A DNA stretch of 64,000 bases from Pseudomonas poae (GCF_001439785.1 NZ_JYLI01000004.1:1-64000); one strand, 5' to 3'; shown: positions 28,295 through 38,312, counted from the stretch's first letter. Translations and numbers: made by a program. Notes: generated from the sequence alone by a model not told the origin.

Positions 28295-28551
28295 TGGCCA
28301 GGAAGGCCAAGCCACCGATCCTGACGCTTGCGCCTGAGCAGGAACGTGAGGCCACCGACAAGATCAAGCGCTTCATGCAGGACCGTTTCGAACTCACGCT
28401 GGGCTCGTTCGAAGTGGCCGAGATTCTTGAGCTGTTCACCCTTGAGGTGGCGCCGCACTATTACAACAGGGCGATTTTCGACACGCAGACGCTCCTTAAA
28501 GAAAGGTTCGAAAGCATCGAAAGCGACCTGTGGTCGCTTGAGAAACCCTGA
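28294..28551 (+). CDS. DUF2164 family protein inside the his operon
   Basis: The 85-residue protein begins at an ATG that overlaps the hisH stop by one base. It begins with basic MARKAKPP. Its core LTLGSFEVAEILELF, then YYNRAIFDTQTLL and RFESIESDLWSLE, fits the DUF2164 family of small cytoplasmic proteins of unknown function. Tight coupling places it in the his transcript, but a role in histidine synthesis is not established. Confidence 0.88.
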   Translation: MARKAKPPILTLAPEQEREATDKIKRFMQDRFELTLGSFEVAEILELFTLEVAPHYYNRAIFDTQTLLKERFESIESDLWSLEKP

Positions 28552-28590
28552 TTTCCCAAGCATTGCTGAATATCGAATAAGGTTTGCCAG

Positions 28591-29328
28591 ATGCTGATTA
28601 TCCCCGCTATCGATCTCAAGGACGGCGCCTGCGTACGTCTGCGCCAGGGCCGCATGGAAGACTCCACCGTGTTCTCCGATGACCCGGTGAGCATGGCCGC
28701 CAAGTGGGTGGAAGGGGGCTGCCGTCGCCTGCATCTGGTAGACCTGAACGGCGCCTTCGAAGGTCAGCCGGTCAATGGTGAGGTGGTCACCGCCATCGCC
28801 AAACGTTACCCGAACCTGCCGATCCAGATCGGTGGCGGTATCCGTTCCCTGGAAACCATCGAGCACTACGTCAAGGCAGGCGTGAGCTACGTGATCATCG
28901 GCACCAAGGCAGTGAAAGACCCGGCCTTCGTTGCCGAAGCCTGCCGTGCATTCCCCGGCAAGGTGATCGTGGGCCTGGACGCTAAAGACGGTTTCGTCGC
29001 CACCGACGGCTGGGCTGAAATCAGCACCGTGCAGGTGATTGACCTGGCCAAACAGTTCGAAGCCGACGGCGTGTCCGCCATCGTTTATACCGACATCGCC
29101 AAAGACGGCATGATGCAGGGCTGCAACGTGCCGTTCACCGCAGCGCTGGCCGCCGCGACGAAGATTCCGGTGATTGCTTCCGGCGGTATCCACAACCTGG
29201 GCGATATCAAGTCGCTGCTGGACGCCCGTGCGCCCGGCATCATCGGCGCCATCACCGGCCGCGCGATCTACGAAGGTACTCTGGACGTCGCACAAGCCCA
29301 GGCTTACTGCGACGCCTATAACGGCTGA
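28591..29328 (+). CDS. hisA: HisA, ProFAR isomerase
   Basis: This 245-residue (beta/alpha)8 barrel starts with [16 protein letters not shown], with the catalytic Asp in AIDLKDG and a second Asp in [12 protein letters not shown]. The phosphate-binding GGI motifs are IQIGGGIRS and IASGGIHN. It isomerises ProFAR in step four of histidine biosynthesis. Confidence 0.98.
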   Translation: MLIIPAIDLKDGACVRLRQGRMEDSTVFSDDPVSMAAKWVEGGCRRLHLVDLNGAFEGQPVNGEVVTAIAKRYPNLPIQIGGGIRSLETIEHYVKAGVSYVIIGTKAVKDPAFVAEACRAFPGKVIVGLDAKDGFVATDGWAEISTVQVIDLAKQFEADGVSAIVYTDIAKDGMMQGCNVPFTAALAAATKIPVIASGGIHNLGDIKSLLDARAPGIIGAITGRAIYEGTLDVAQAQAYCDAYNG

Positions 29329-29337
29329 GGACTGACC

Positions 29338-30108
29338 ATGGCGCTGGCCAAACGCATCATCCCTTGCCTGGACGTCGACAACGGTCGCGTGGTCAAGGGC
29401 GTCAAGTTCGAGAACATCCGTGATGCCGGCGACCCGGTGGAAATCGCCCGCCGCTACGATGAGCAGGGTGCCGATGAGATTACCTTTCTCGACATCACCG
29501 CCAGCGTCGACGGCCGCGACACCACGCTGCATACCGTCGAGCGCATGGCCAGCCAGGTGTTCATCCCGCTGACCGTGGGCGGTGGCGTGCGCACCGTGCA
29601 GGACATTCGCAACCTGCTCAACGCCGGTGCCGACAAGGTCTCGATCAACACCGCTGCGGTGTTCAATCCTGAGTTCGTCGGCGAGGCTGCGCAGCACTTC
29701 GGTTCGCAATGCATTGTGGTCGCCATCGACGCCAAGAAGGTCTCCGGCCCCGGCGAAACCCCGCGCTGGGAGATCTTCACCCACGGCGGACGCAAGCCGA
29801 CCGGCCTGGACGCGGTGGAGTGGGCGATGAAGATGGAAGGCCTGGGCGCTGGCGAAATCCTGCTGACCAGCATGGACCAGGACGGCATGAAAAACGGTTT
29901 CGACCTGGGCGTGACCCGTGCCATCAGCGATGCCCTTGGCATTCCGGTGATCGCCTCCGGTGGCGTCGGCAACCTGCAGCACCTGGCCGACGGCGTGATC
30001 GAAGGTCACGCCAGCGCAGTGTTGGCGGCGAGCATTTTTCACTTTGGCGAATACACCGTTCCCGAGGCCAAGGCCTACATGGCGGCGCGCGGCATCGTTG
30101 TGCGCTAA
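29338..30108 (+). CDS. hisF: HisF, cyclase subunit of IGP synthase
   Basis: In this 256-residue barrel the catalytic Asp residues are in [15 protein letters not shown] and [11 protein letters not shown], and the phosphate motifs are [11 protein letters not shown] and VIASGGVGN. Its gene follows hisA after nine bases. With HisH it makes IGP and AICAR. Confidence 0.98.
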   Translation: MALAKRIIPCLDVDNGRVVKGVKFENIRDAGDPVEIARRYDEQGADEITFLDITASVDGRDTTLHTVERMASQVFIPLTVGGGVRTVQDIRNLLNAGADKVSINTAAVFNPEFVGEAAQHFGSQCIVVAIDAKKVSGPGETPRWEIFTHGGRKPTGLDAVEWAMKMEGLGAGEILLTSMDQDGMKNGFDLGVTRAISDALGIPVIASGGVGNLQHLADGVIEGHASAVLAASIFHFGEYTVPEAKAYMAARGIVVR

Positions 30109-30174
30109 ACGCCGCTGGACAGCATGGCAGGCGCGCGGCACTCTCTGCGCCTGCCATGGATTCCGGTAGCCTAC

Positions 30175-30921
30175 ATGTTCAAACAACTCCTGCTCGCCAC
30201 GTCCCTGCTGTTGGCAGGGACGGCCCACGCCGACGATCCCTCTGACGCCGCGCTGGTGTTGCTGACGGAAAATTTTCCGCCTTACAACATGGCAAAAAAC
30301 GGCAAGAATTTCGCCAGGGACGAGAACATCGAAGGCATCGCCGCAGACATCGTGCGCGAAACCTTCAAGCGCGCCGGCATTGCTTACAACCTCACCTTGC
30401 GCTTCCCCTGGGAACGTATCTACAAACTCACCCTGGAAAAACCCGGCTACGGTGTCTTCGTGATGGCGCGCCTGCCCGATCGTGAAGCGTCATTCAAATG
30501 GATCGGCCCCATCGGCCCGGACGATTGGGTGCTGCTGGCCAAGGCCGATAGCAAGATCCAGCTCAGCAGCCTTGAGCAAGCGCGCCGCTATAAAATCGGC
30601 GCCTACAAGGGCGATGCCATTGCCCAGACCCTGGACAAGCAAGGCCTCAAGCCGCTGGTTGTATTGCGCGATCAGGACAATGCGCAACGACTCATGGACG
30701 GTCAGATCGACCTCTGGGCCACCGGCGATCCCGCCGGCCGCTACCTGGCACGCCAGGTGGGCGTGACCGGGCTCAAGACGGTGCTGCGCTTCAACAGCGC
30801 CGAGTTGTTCCTGGCGCTCAACAAGGATGTGCCGGACGAGTTGGTTGCCAGGCTACAAGCGGCCCTGAACCAGTTACGCAAGGAAGGCGTGGTCGACGCA
30901 ATCATGGCGCGCTACCTCTAG
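30175..30921 (+). CDS. Periplasmic solute-binding protein, cluster 3 type
   Basis: This 248-residue protein has a signal peptide MFKQLLLATSLLLAGTAHA from the ATG at 30175; the longer frame from 30124 puts non-signal residues in front. The mature part has TENFPPYNM, GIAADIVRETFKRAG, and a C-terminal MARYL as in PA5139-like proteins. There is no ABC permease nearby, so it may be an orphan receptor or share a transporter. It follows hisF by 66 bp and could be read from the his promoter. Confidence 0.85.
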   Translation: MFKQLLLATSLLLAGTAHADDPSDAALVLLTENFPPYNMAKNGKNFARDENIEGIAADIVRETFKRAGIAYNLTLRFPWERIYKLTLEKPGYGVFVMARLPDREASFKWIGPIGPDDWVLLAKADSKIQLSSLEQARRYKIGAYKGDAIAQTLDKQGLKPLVVLRDQDNAQRLMDGQIDLWATGDPAGRYLARQVGVTGLKTVLRFNSAELFLALNKDVPDELVARLQAALNQLRKEGVVDAIMARYL

Positions 30922-30924
30922 CCC

Positions 30925-32517
30925 TCAGCGCGGCTTTAGCACGTCCACACGCAAGGTGGAGGGCTGGTCCGCCTGGTCGTAGGCGTAGGTGCAGATCTTG
31001 TAGGGCGTGCCCTGGACGCTGATCAATTGCGCGTATTTTTCCGGCGGCGTGGCCGGGTCATCGTTGAGTGGGTGCACCAGGGCGATGACCTCTTCGTCCT
31101 CGTCTTCGTCTTCCTTCACCGGCGTCGGCGGTATGGGCAGATAGTCCACCGGACGCAGGCAATCGGTGGTGGCGGCCGGACCGTACTTGTAGGTGTAACG
31201 CTGCATGAAGGGCGGTGCCAGGTGCCAGACCAGCGTATAGGCTGCAAGGCCCTGTTTATCCAGGCTGATGCTCAGGTTCGGTGTACGCGCCGGGCCCGGC
31301 TCGGCCAGTTCGACGGCCAGGCTCAGCGCATTTTTCATCATGCCCGACGTAACGCGCTGCTCGGCGGACTCCACGCCGACGATACACAGCATGTGCATGC
31401 CGGTTTGCGGGCCGATGGGGTCATTGACGTAGGCATGGGCAGCCTTGATCGGCACGCTGTAGAGCGCCGGGTTTTCGCAGTCGATGGCTCGGCGCGTGGT
31501 TTTGTAGCGATAGAACGGCGTGTTGGTGCTGAAGGCCAGGTTCCAGCGCGGCACGATGTCCTTGCCCCTGCCGTCGGCTTTCTTGAGGAAGTACTGCTGG
31601 ATGGGTGCCGGTTTTTTGAACGTGATGGAGGTGGTCGGGTACAGCTCGCAGTGCTCGCCATCCGTCTGTAGCACACCGCCGACAAAACACTGGTTGAGGA
31701 ACGTTATCGGGCTGCCGTAGTTGGTCTCGGTCTGCCAGACGGGTATGCCGTTATTGACCTCGCACGGCGCGTCGCGCTGGCATTTGCGCTCGGCGGGCTG
31801 CCCGCGGGTGCTGGTACTGAGGATGCCGAAGAGCCGGTTGCTGGCGCGGTCGAGCAGCGGCCCGCCAAAGCCGCCGAGGGCGACGCCCTGACATTGGTTC
31901 TTCATCGTGACTCGCCACACGAACGGCTGTTCCACCAGTTCCCGCGAGGCCTGTTGAGTGCAGGCCGCCAGGTGCAGGGTGTCCCATTCGGGAGCGGTGA
32001 GGGCGAGGATATCCACTCCGTCAGCGGGTACTTCCTCGGCCAGTTTCAGCGGCGTGATGCCCTCCGTGATCAGGCTTGCCAGGGTCGCCTGCAATTCAAT
32101 CACGGCCAGGTCGACCCCGTGGCTGCTGCCCCATCTCAGGGTTTTCAGCGGGTAGGTCTTGAGGGCCTCAAGGGTGTCGTCGAAATAGTTGAAGCTGATG
32201 CTGCCCTTGATCGGCAAATCCCGTTGCACCGCGCCGTTGAGGCGATGCAGGCAATGACTGCTGGTGACCACATAAGCTGGGCCGGACTTGCCGCTCTCAT
32301 CACGGGTGTCCAGCAGGCTGGCGGTGCACAACGTCTGACTTTCATTGCGGATGCGGCCGACGCCGTTCCAATGGTCGTGTTGATGCCTGGCGTTACGCAG
32401 AATCTGTGCCGGGCCGCTATTGGCCAGGCCTTCTCCGAAATCCTTGTTGGCGGCGTGCAATGCGCCGCACAGGCTGGCCAGCAGCAGCCCAGAAGCAACA
32501 ACGTTTGTGAGGTTCAT
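30925..32517 (-). CDS. Secreted trypsin-like protein lacking the catalytic serine
   Basis: A signal peptide (MNLTNVVASGLLLASLCGALHA) precedes a chymotrypsin-like region in this 530-residue protein. His88 sits in VTSSHCLH and Asp136 in HGVDLAVI, as in S1 proteases. The expected GDSGGP is GGFGGP at 215-220, with Phe217 (codon TTT) where the nucleophilic Ser should be. About 300 further residues of unknown type follow, with an acidic run EDEDEDEE near the end and several Cys. The ATG at 32517 has AGGA 7 nt upstream. It is probably a non-catalytic binding protein or a pseudoprotease; its partner is unknown. Confidence 0.75.
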   Translation of the reverse strand: MNLTNVVASGLLLASLCGALHAANKDFGEGLANSGPAQILRNARHQHDHWNGVGRIRNESQTLCTASLLDTRDESGKSGPAYVVTSSHCLHRLNGAVQRDLPIKGSISFNYFDDTLEALKTYPLKTLRWGSSHGVDLAVIELQATLASLITEGITPLKLAEEVPADGVDILALTAPEWDTLHLAACTQQASRELVEQPFVWRVTMKNQCQGVALGGFGGPLLDRASNRLFGILSTSTRGQPAERKCQRDAPCEVNNGIPVWQTETNYGSPITFLNQCFVGGVLQTDGEHCELYPTTSITFKKPAPIQQYFLKKADGRGKDIVPRWNLAFSTNTPFYRYKTTRRAIDCENPALYSVPIKAAHAYVNDPIGPQTGMHMLCIVGVESAEQRVTSGMMKNALSLAVELAEPGPARTPNLSISLDKQGLAAYTLVWHLAPPFMQRYTYKYGPAATTDCLRPVDYLPIPPTPVKEDEDEDEEVIALVHPLNDDPATPPEKYAQLISVQGTPYKICTYAYDQADQPSTLRVDVLKPR

Positions 32518-32582
32518 GACGTGTCCTGAAAAGAGTGAGTGAGGGCTCACTATTCAGGGCGGGCGTGCAGGGCGGGCGTTAG

Positions 32583-33368
32583 TTATCTAGGGCTCGTGCG
32601 GTAGGTGCCGTCACGGCCATGGCCGCCCATGGCCTGATTGCTGCGCAGGCCGATCATCGACTTGATATCGATCCACTCGACGCCTTGGGCCTTGAGCTTG
32701 GGCAGCTCGCGTTCCAGTACTGCCAGAGTCTGTGGATACGGGTGGCCGATCATCACCGCAGAACCCTGCTTGTGCGCCAGCTTGATCGCGGTTTGCAGTT
32801 GGGTGGTGATCGCCGCTTCGGTGCGCTCGTCATCCAGAAACACATCCCGCGAGACGCTGGCCAGGCCGATCTTCTGCGCCTCGGCGGCAGCGACGGTCTG
32901 CGCGCTGGTGCGGCTGTCGACAAAGAACTTGTGACGCCGCTGCAGCTCGCCCATCAGCCAGGCCATCGCCTGTGGCTGGGCGGTCATGCGGCTGCCCATG
33001 TGATTGTTGATGCCGGCGGTGAAGGGAACCGCTTCGAAGGCGGCGTCCAGGCGCTTGCCGAGTTCTTCGATGGGCAATTCAGGATGCCAGGCGAACGGGC
33101 CGGTGGCCGGGTCCATGGGCATGTGCAGGATCACGATCTTGCCGGCCTTGTGGGCTTCGCGGGCGAATTCTGCGGCGTGGGGCGTGTCGGGCATGATCGC
33201 GGTGGTGACCGGCCCAGGCAGGGCCAGCACGCGCCGATCCCGCGGCAGGTTTTGCCCCAGGTCGTCGATGATCAGGGTCAGGTAGGCTTTGTGCGGTTCG
33301 CCGGCAGGCATCGCGTGGACGACGCCTGCCAGGCTGCACAGCACGGCGATGATCAGGGCAAGGCGCAT
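32583..33368 (-). CDS. YibQ-like divergent polysaccharide deacetylase
   Basis: The 261-residue protein has a signal peptide (MRLALIIAVLCSLAGVVHA) and then the divergent polysaccharide deacetylase (DUF610) domain: LTLIIDDLGQN with the Asp pair, KIVILHMPMDP, INNHMGSRMT, and MIGHPYPQTL. It is probably a periplasmic envelope enzyme, substrate unproven. Its start is one base after the ctpA stop, giving the conserved envC-ctpA-yibQ order. Confidence 0.9.
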   Translation of the reverse strand: MRLALIIAVLCSLAGVVHAMPAGEPHKAYLTLIIDDLGQNLPRDRRVLALPGPVTTAIMPDTPHAAEFAREAHKAGKIVILHMPMDPATGPFAWHPELPIEELGKRLDAAFEAVPFTAGINNHMGSRMTAQPQAMAWLMGELQRRHKFFVDSRTSAQTVAAAEAQKIGLASVSRDVFLDDERTEAAITTQLQTAIKLAHKQGSAVMIGHPYPQTLAVLERELPKLKAQGVEWIDIKSMIGLRSNQAMGGHGRDGTYRTSPR

Positions 33369-33369
33369 A

Positions 33370-34698
33370 TCAACGGTTGCGCGTGATGCTCAGGCCCTTG
33401 AGCAGGCTCAACGCCTGGGCCAACTGATAGTCGTCGTCCTGCGGCATCGGCTTGGCTTTGGCACCGCTGCCGGTAGGCTGGTCGGCACCGCCGTTGCCAT
33501 TGCCCAGGTGACCCTGCAGGTCGGCCTCCTTGTAGTACTCGCTGTCGATCTCGTTGGTGATCTTGGCCTTGCGCACCTCAATGTCCGGCACGATGCCCTG
33601 GGCCTGGATCGAGCGACCGTTGGGCGTGTAATACAGCGCGGTGGTGATCTTCAGCGCGCGCTCGTTGTTCAGTGGCAACACGGTTTGTACCGAGCCTTTA
33701 CCGAAACTGGTGGTGCCCATCAGTACGCCGCGCTTCTGGTCCTGCAGGGCGCCGGCGACGATCTCCGAGGCCGAGGCGCTGCCGCCGTTGATCAGCACGG
33801 CCAGTGGCACGTTTTCGCTGAGGTCGTTACCGGTGGCCGAGAAGCGCAGCTCGGAGTTGGCAATGCGCCCCTTGGTGTAGACGATCAGGCCCTTGGTGAT
33901 GAAGTGATCGACCACTTCCACCGCCGATTGCAGCACGCCGCCCGGGTTGTTACGCAGGTCGAGCACGATGCCGTTGAGTTTCTTGCCGTTGTCCTTGCGC
34001 AGCTTGGCCAGGGCCTTGGCCACTTCGTCGCCGGTCTTGACCTGGAATTGGGTGATGCGGATGTAGCCGTAGCCCGACTCCAGCAACTGGCTCTTCACGC
34101 TTTTGACCGTGATGGTCGCGCGGGCCAGGGTCACGTCAAACGGGTTACCGCCGTCGCGCACCAGGGTCAGGGTGATTTTCTGGCCGAGCTTGCCGCGCAT
34201 CTTGTCGACGGCTTCGGTCATGGTCTGGCCACGGGTGGGCTGACCGTTGATCTTGACGATCAGGTCGCCAGCCTGGATGCCAGCCTTGGACGCCGGAGTG
34301 TCGTCGATGGGCGAGACCACTTTGATCTGGCCGTCTTCGGCGCCCACTTCAATGCCCAGGCCACCGAACTCACCGCTGGTGCTTTCCTGCAGCTCGGCAA
34401 AATCTTCCGGGCCCAGGTAGGCGGAGTGCGGGTCGAGGTTGCTGAGCATGCCCTTGATGGCATTTTCCAACAGGGTCTTGTCATCTACCGGTTCGACATA
34501 GGCTGCCTTGATCCGGTCCATGACCTCGGCAAAGGTGCGCAACTCGTCCAGCGGTAACGGCGCCTTGGTGGTCGCGGCAGAGCTCGCGGCGGTGGCGGCG
34601 GGCGCTGCCGGTGCGGCCTGATCGGCGAAAGCCAGCGGCGCACCGGTCACCAGGGCGATCGTCAGGGCCAGCGAAGTGAGGCGGGACAAATGCAGCAT
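33370..34698 (-). CDS. ctpA: CtpA, periplasmic C-terminal processing protease (S41)
   Basis: The 442-residue protease has a signal peptide ending AFA, an Ala-rich linker at about 27-45, then a PDZ domain (GLGIEV, PASKAGIQAGD) and the S41 catalytic domain. The Ser is in NGGSASASEIVAGAL and the Lys in GTTSFGKGSVQT. CtpA-type enzymes cleave peptidoglycan hydrolases and are activated by outer-membrane lipoproteins. It follows the EnvC-like gene. Confidence 0.95.
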   Translation of the reverse strand: MLHLSRLTSLALTIALVTGAPLAFADQAAPAAPAATAASSAATTKAPLPLDELRTFAEVMDRIKAAYVEPVDDKTLLENAIKGMLSNLDPHSAYLGPEDFAELQESTSGEFGGLGIEVGAEDGQIKVVSPIDDTPASKAGIQAGDLIVKINGQPTRGQTMTEAVDKMRGKLGQKITLTLVRDGGNPFDVTLARATITVKSVKSQLLESGYGYIRITQFQVKTGDEVAKALAKLRKDNGKKLNGIVLDLRNNPGGVLQSAVEVVDHFITKGLIVYTKGRIANSELRFSATGNDLSENVPLAVLINGGSASASEIVAGALQDQKRGVLMGTTSFGKGSVQTVLPLNNERALKITTALYYTPNGRSIQAQGIVPDIEVRKAKITNEIDSEYYKEADLQGHLGNGNGGADQPTGSGAKAKPMPQDDDYQLAQALSLLKGLSITRNR

Positions 34699-34728
34699 GT
34701 CGAACGAACTCCTAATGTAGGTACGGCC

Positions 34729-36024
34729 CTATCCTTGGGAACGGCACCATTGTGCAGGGTCGCTCGGGCGGCCCTGCTGACGAATAGCGAAGTACAGCGC
34801 CGGGGTGTCCTGGCCGCCACTGTTACCCACAGTGGAGATGGACTCACCGGCTTTTACAACATCACCTGCCGACTTGAGTAATGTCTGATTGTGGCCGTAA
34901 AGGCTCAAATAGCCATTGCCGTGGTCAAGAATCACCAGCAGACCGGCACCGCGCAGCCAATCGGCGAACACCACGCGCCCACCGTGAACGGCGTGGACCT
35001 GGCTGCCGGCGGCGGCGCTGATCATCACACCATCCCACTTGGCGCGGGTGTCGTCGCCACGGGTTTCACCGAAGCGTGCCAGTAATCGACCATCAACCGG
35101 CCATGGAAGTTTGCCGCGCGCTGAAGCAAAAGGGCCGCCAAACGATTCGCCGGTGCTGGAAACCATCGGGCCGGGCGCCGCACGTGCCGGTTTACGCGGC
35201 GCCGGAGCGTCGGTGGTGGCCGCTTGTTCGGCCTCACGCTGGCGCTTTTTTTCCGCTTCCTGCTGGGCGATCAGCGCTTTCTGCCGCGCTTCTTCTGCCT
35301 CGCGAGCCTGGCGGGCCAGGGTTTCCTCGATGGTCTTGAGCACCTTGGCCAGGTCAGCCTGGTCCTGCACGCGCGCCTGCAGCTTGGCGTCGCGGGCCTT
35401 GACGTCGTCATTGAGCTTGGCCAGGGCCAGCTGGCGCTCCTTGCGTACTTTGTCGAGCTGATCGCGCTGAGTGTCGAGGGCGGTTTTCTGGTCGAGCAGC
35501 TGCGATTGCTGGTCGGCGATTTCCTGTTCGACATTGGCCAGTTGGCGCAGGGTTTCGTTAAACCCCTTCAATTGATCCAGTCGCGCTTTGCTCAGGTAAT
35601 CGTAATAGGTCAGGGTGCGTGCGAATTTCTCGGGATTCTGCTGATTGAGCAACAGCTTGAGGTATTCCTGGCGGCCGCTCTGGTAGGCGGCGCGGGCCTG
35701 GATCGCGATCAGGCGTTGCTGTTCAACGCGTGCGCTCTGGAGTTTTTTTTTCTCAGCGTCGAGTCGCTCCAGTTCCGACTCGCTCTTCTTTAATTCTTTT
35801 TGCAGCTCCTGGACCTGCTTTTCCAGCTTGCCCATCTCGGTTTCCGTACCGCGCAGGTCTTTCTGCACCCCGGATTTTTCTTCCTGAAGCTTGCCGAGCA
35901 GTTTTTTCAGCTCGGTAATGTCCTGACGCGTAGCGTCCAACTGTTGTTGGGTTTGTGCGCGCTCATCGGCAAACGCCGGTTGGAGCAGGCAGACAAGAGC
36001 AAGGGTAATCAAGGCGCGAAGCAT
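34729..36024 (-). CDS. EnvC-like murein hydrolase activator (LytM domain)
   Basis: In this 431-residue protein a signal peptide (MLRALITLALVCLLQPAFA) is followed by about 230 residues of coiled coil and then a C-terminal LytM/M23 domain (VHAVHGGRVVFADWLRGAG, SLYGHN). The final motif is YFAIRQQG rather than HxH, so zinc ligands are missing and it should activate an amidase rather than cut murein, as EnvC does. The ATG at 36024 is chosen because it starts the signal peptide. Confidence 0.93.
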   Translation of the reverse strand: MLRALITLALVCLLQPAFADERAQTQQQLDATRQDITELKKLLGKLQEEKSGVQKDLRGTETEMGKLEKQVQELQKELKKSESELERLDAEKKKLQSARVEQQRLIAIQARAAYQSGRQEYLKLLLNQQNPEKFARTLTYYDYLSKARLDQLKGFNETLRQLANVEQEIADQQSQLLDQKTALDTQRDQLDKVRKERQLALAKLNDDVKARDAKLQARVQDQADLAKVLKTIEETLARQAREAEEARQKALIAQQEAEKKRQREAEQAATTDAPAPRKPARAAPGPMVSSTGESFGGPFASARGKLPWPVDGRLLARFGETRGDDTRAKWDGVMISAAAGSQVHAVHGGRVVFADWLRGAGLLVILDHGNGYLSLYGHNQTLLKSAGDVVKAGESISTVGNSGGQDTPALYFAIRQQGRPSDPAQWCRSQG

Positions 36025-36168
36025 AGAGGCGGGCGACACCAGGGAAATGGACGGCCTAGTATGCCCGCCAAGCGCGGCAAAAAAAACGCCCAATTGGGGC
36101 TCGCGAGCAAGTTAGGTGCCGAGTGGCGCGAGTGTGGCGAAAAGATATCGACTAAACACTGAAGTACA

Positions 36169-36196
36169 TGTGGGAGGGAGCAAGCCCCCTCCCACA
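36169..36196. repeat. Single REP hairpin
   Basis: TGTGGGAGGG pairs with CCCTCCCACA (36169-36178 and 36187-36196). It lies between the gpmI 3' end and the EnvC-like gene and can terminate gpmI. Confidence 0.8.
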
Positions 36197-36219
36197 CGGT
36201 CCTTTGGTGTTTTATAGAA

Positions 36220-37746
36220 TTAGACCAGGATCGAGGTCCCGGTCATCTCTTTGGGCTTCTCCATCCCCAGCAGCATCAGCATCGTCGGCGCCACATCTGC
36301 CAGCACGCCGCCGTGACGCACTTTGAAGTCGCGCTTGCCGACATAGATAAACGGCACCGGCTCGGTGGTGTGGGCGGTATGGGCTTGACCAGTCGATTCA
36401 TCGGACATCTGCTCGCAGTTGCCATGGTCGGCGGTAATCAGCGCTTCGCCGCCGACCTTGTCCAGCGCGTCGACAATGCGACCGACGCACAGGTCCAGGC
36501 ATTCCACGGCCTTGGTCGCGGCCTCCAGGTTGCCGCTATGGCCGACCATGTCGCCGTTGGCGTAGTTGACCACGATCACGTCATAACGCTGGTGCTCGAT
36601 GGCATCGACGATCTTGTCGGTGACTTCCGGCGCGCTCATTTCCGGCTGCAGGTCGTAGGTGGCGACTTTTGGCGACGGGATCAGGATGCGTTCTTCGCCC
36701 GGGAACGGTTCTTCGCGCCCGCCGGAGAAGAAGAACGTCACGTGGGCGTACTTCTCGGTCTCGGCGATGCGCAGTTGGGTCTTGCCGTTTTTCGCGAGGT
36801 AATCGCCCAGCACGTTGTCCAGGCTGCTCGCGGCAAAGGCGGCGGGGGCCGGGATGCTGGCTGCGTATTGGGTAAGGCCCACGTACTGGACTTTCGGCTG
36901 GCGCGCGCGCTCGAATTCCTTGAAGCCATCTTCGACAAACACGCGGCTCAGCTCACGGGCACGGTCAGCGCGGAAGTTCATGAACACCACGGCGTCGCCG
37001 TCTTCGACCTTGACCGGCTCGCCGAGGGTGGTGGCTTTGACGAATTCATCGCTCTCGCCACGGGCGTAGGCGGCTTCCAGGCCTTGCTGGGCGGTGGCGG
37101 CGTTGAATTCGGCCTGGCCGTCGACGATCAGGTTGTAGGCCTGGGCGACGCGGTCCCAGCGGTTGTCGCGGTCCATGGCGAAGTAACGACCGACCAGGCT
37201 GGCGATGCGGCCCTTGCCGAGGGCGGCGAAAGTGGCGTCGAGCAGTTCGATGGACGACTGTGCGCTTTTCGGCGGGGTATCGCGACCGTCGAGGAAGGCG
37301 TGCAGGTAGATCTTGTCGGCGCCGCGCTTGAAGGCCAGCTCAGCCATGGCGACCAGGTGGTCCTGATGGCTGTGTACGCCGCCGTCGGACAGCAGGCCCA
37401 TGAAGTGCACGGCCTTGCCGGCAGCCACTGCTTTATCTACCGCGGCGCAGATGGTGGGGTTCTCAAAGAACTCGCCGTCGCGGATGGCTTTGGTGACGCG
37501 GGTGAAGTCCTGGTATACCACTCGTCCGGCGCCCAGATTCATATGGCCGACTTCCGAGTTACCCATCTGGCCGTCCGGCAGGCCCACGTCCATGCCCGAT
37601 CCGGAGATCAGCCCGTTGGGCACGGTGGCGGTGAGGCGGTCCAGCACTGGCTTGCGCGCCGCGTATACCGCGTTGTCGTGGTGGCTTTCGCTGTGTCCGA
37701 AGCCATCGAGAATTATCAGGACCAAAGGTTTAGGCGTGGTAGTCAT
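36220..37746 (-). CDS. gpmI: GpmI, cofactor-independent phosphoglycerate mutase
   Basis: This 508-residue enzyme of the alkaline phosphatase superfamily carries [13 protein letters not shown] at the N-terminus with a metal-binding Asp, the phosphorylated Ser in [15 protein letters not shown], and late metal ligands in [17 protein letters not shown] and [12 protein letters not shown]. It interconverts 2- and 3-phosphoglycerate in glycolysis and gluconeogenesis. The ATG at 37746 follows GAGAGG. Confidence 0.97.
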   Translation of the reverse strand: MTTTPKPLVLIILDGFGHSESHHDNAVYAARKPVLDRLTATVPNGLISGSGMDVGLPDGQMGNSEVGHMNLGAGRVVYQDFTRVTKAIRDGEFFENPTICAAVDKAVAAGKAVHFMGLLSDGGVHSHQDHLVAMAELAFKRGADKIYLHAFLDGRDTPPKSAQSSIELLDATFAALGKGRIASLVGRYFAMDRDNRWDRVAQAYNLIVDGQAEFNAATAQQGLEAAYARGESDEFVKATTLGEPVKVEDGDAVVFMNFRADRARELSRVFVEDGFKEFERARQPKVQYVGLTQYAASIPAPAAFAASSLDNVLGDYLAKNGKTQLRIAETEKYAHVTFFFSGGREEPFPGEERILIPSPKVATYDLQPEMSAPEVTDKIVDAIEHQRYDVIVVNYANGDMVGHSGNLEAATKAVECLDLCVGRIVDALDKVGGEALITADHGNCEQMSDESTGQAHTAHTTEPVPFIYVGKRDFKVRHGGVLADVAPTMLMLLGMEKPKEMTGTSILV

Positions 37747-37837
37747 AGATCCTCTCGCGGCGGTAATAAAGGAAGGCGTTTGAAAAGTGAGTGGCAGTTT
37801 AAAGCGAAGTTCAGACTGCGTCACCGCTTTACAGGGG

Positions 37838-37865
37838 TTGGCCCCCCCTGACGGCTGTGTATACT
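37838..37865 (+). promoter_or_regulatory. Sigma-70 promoter before rhodanese-grxC-secB
   Basis: TTGGCC (37838-37843) and TATACT (37860-37865) are separated by 16 bp, about 32 bp before the rhodanese gene start. Confidence 0.5.
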
Positions 37866-37897
37866 TACCGCCATTTTAACGCCCTGGAACCTCCTTG

Positions 37898-38311
37898 ATG
37901 GTTGATCACCTGATTGCATTTGCCACTGCCCACTATCTGCTCGTGGGTGCCTTTGTCATCCTGCTGGCGCTGCTGATCGCTCATGAAATGAGCCGTGGTG
38001 GTCGCAGCCTGAGCACCTCGGAGCTGACCTCGCTGGTCAACAAGGACGAGGCCGTTGTGGTGGACATTCGCCCGGCCAAGGATTTCGCCGCCGGTCACAT
38101 CGTCGGCGCCCTGAACATCCCCCAGGACAAGCTGATTGCGCGCCTGCCGGAGCTTGAAAAGCACAAGGCCAAGACCATCATCCTGGTCGATGCCCAGGGC
38201 CAGCACGCTGGCACCCATGCCCGCGAAATGCTCAAGCTAGGTTTCACCGCCGCCAAGCTGTCTGGCGGCATCGGCAGCTGGAAGGCCGACAACCTGCCGC
38301 TGGTGAAGTGA
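37898..38311 (+). CDS. Membrane-anchored rhodanese-like protein without catalytic Cys
   Basis: In this 137-residue protein one N-terminal membrane helix (YLLVGAFVILLALLIAH) is followed by a rhodanese domain (VVVDIRPAKDFAAGHIVGALNIP). The active-site loop reads ILVDAQGQHAGTHA, with no Cys, so sulfur transfer is unlikely. The order rhodanese-grxC-secB is conserved, and the next start is one base after this stop. Confidence 0.9.
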   Translation: MVDHLIAFATAHYLLVGAFVILLALLIAHEMSRGGRSLSTSELTSLVNKDEAVVVDIRPAKDFAAGHIVGALNIPQDKLIARLPELEKHKAKTIILVDAQGQHAGTHAREMLKLGFTAAKLSGGIGSWKADNLPLVK

Positions 38312-38312
38312 T

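Noticed and set aside
28222..30228. 668-codon minus-strand frame over hisA and hisF
   Set aside because: It is antisense to two certain genes with conserved active sites.
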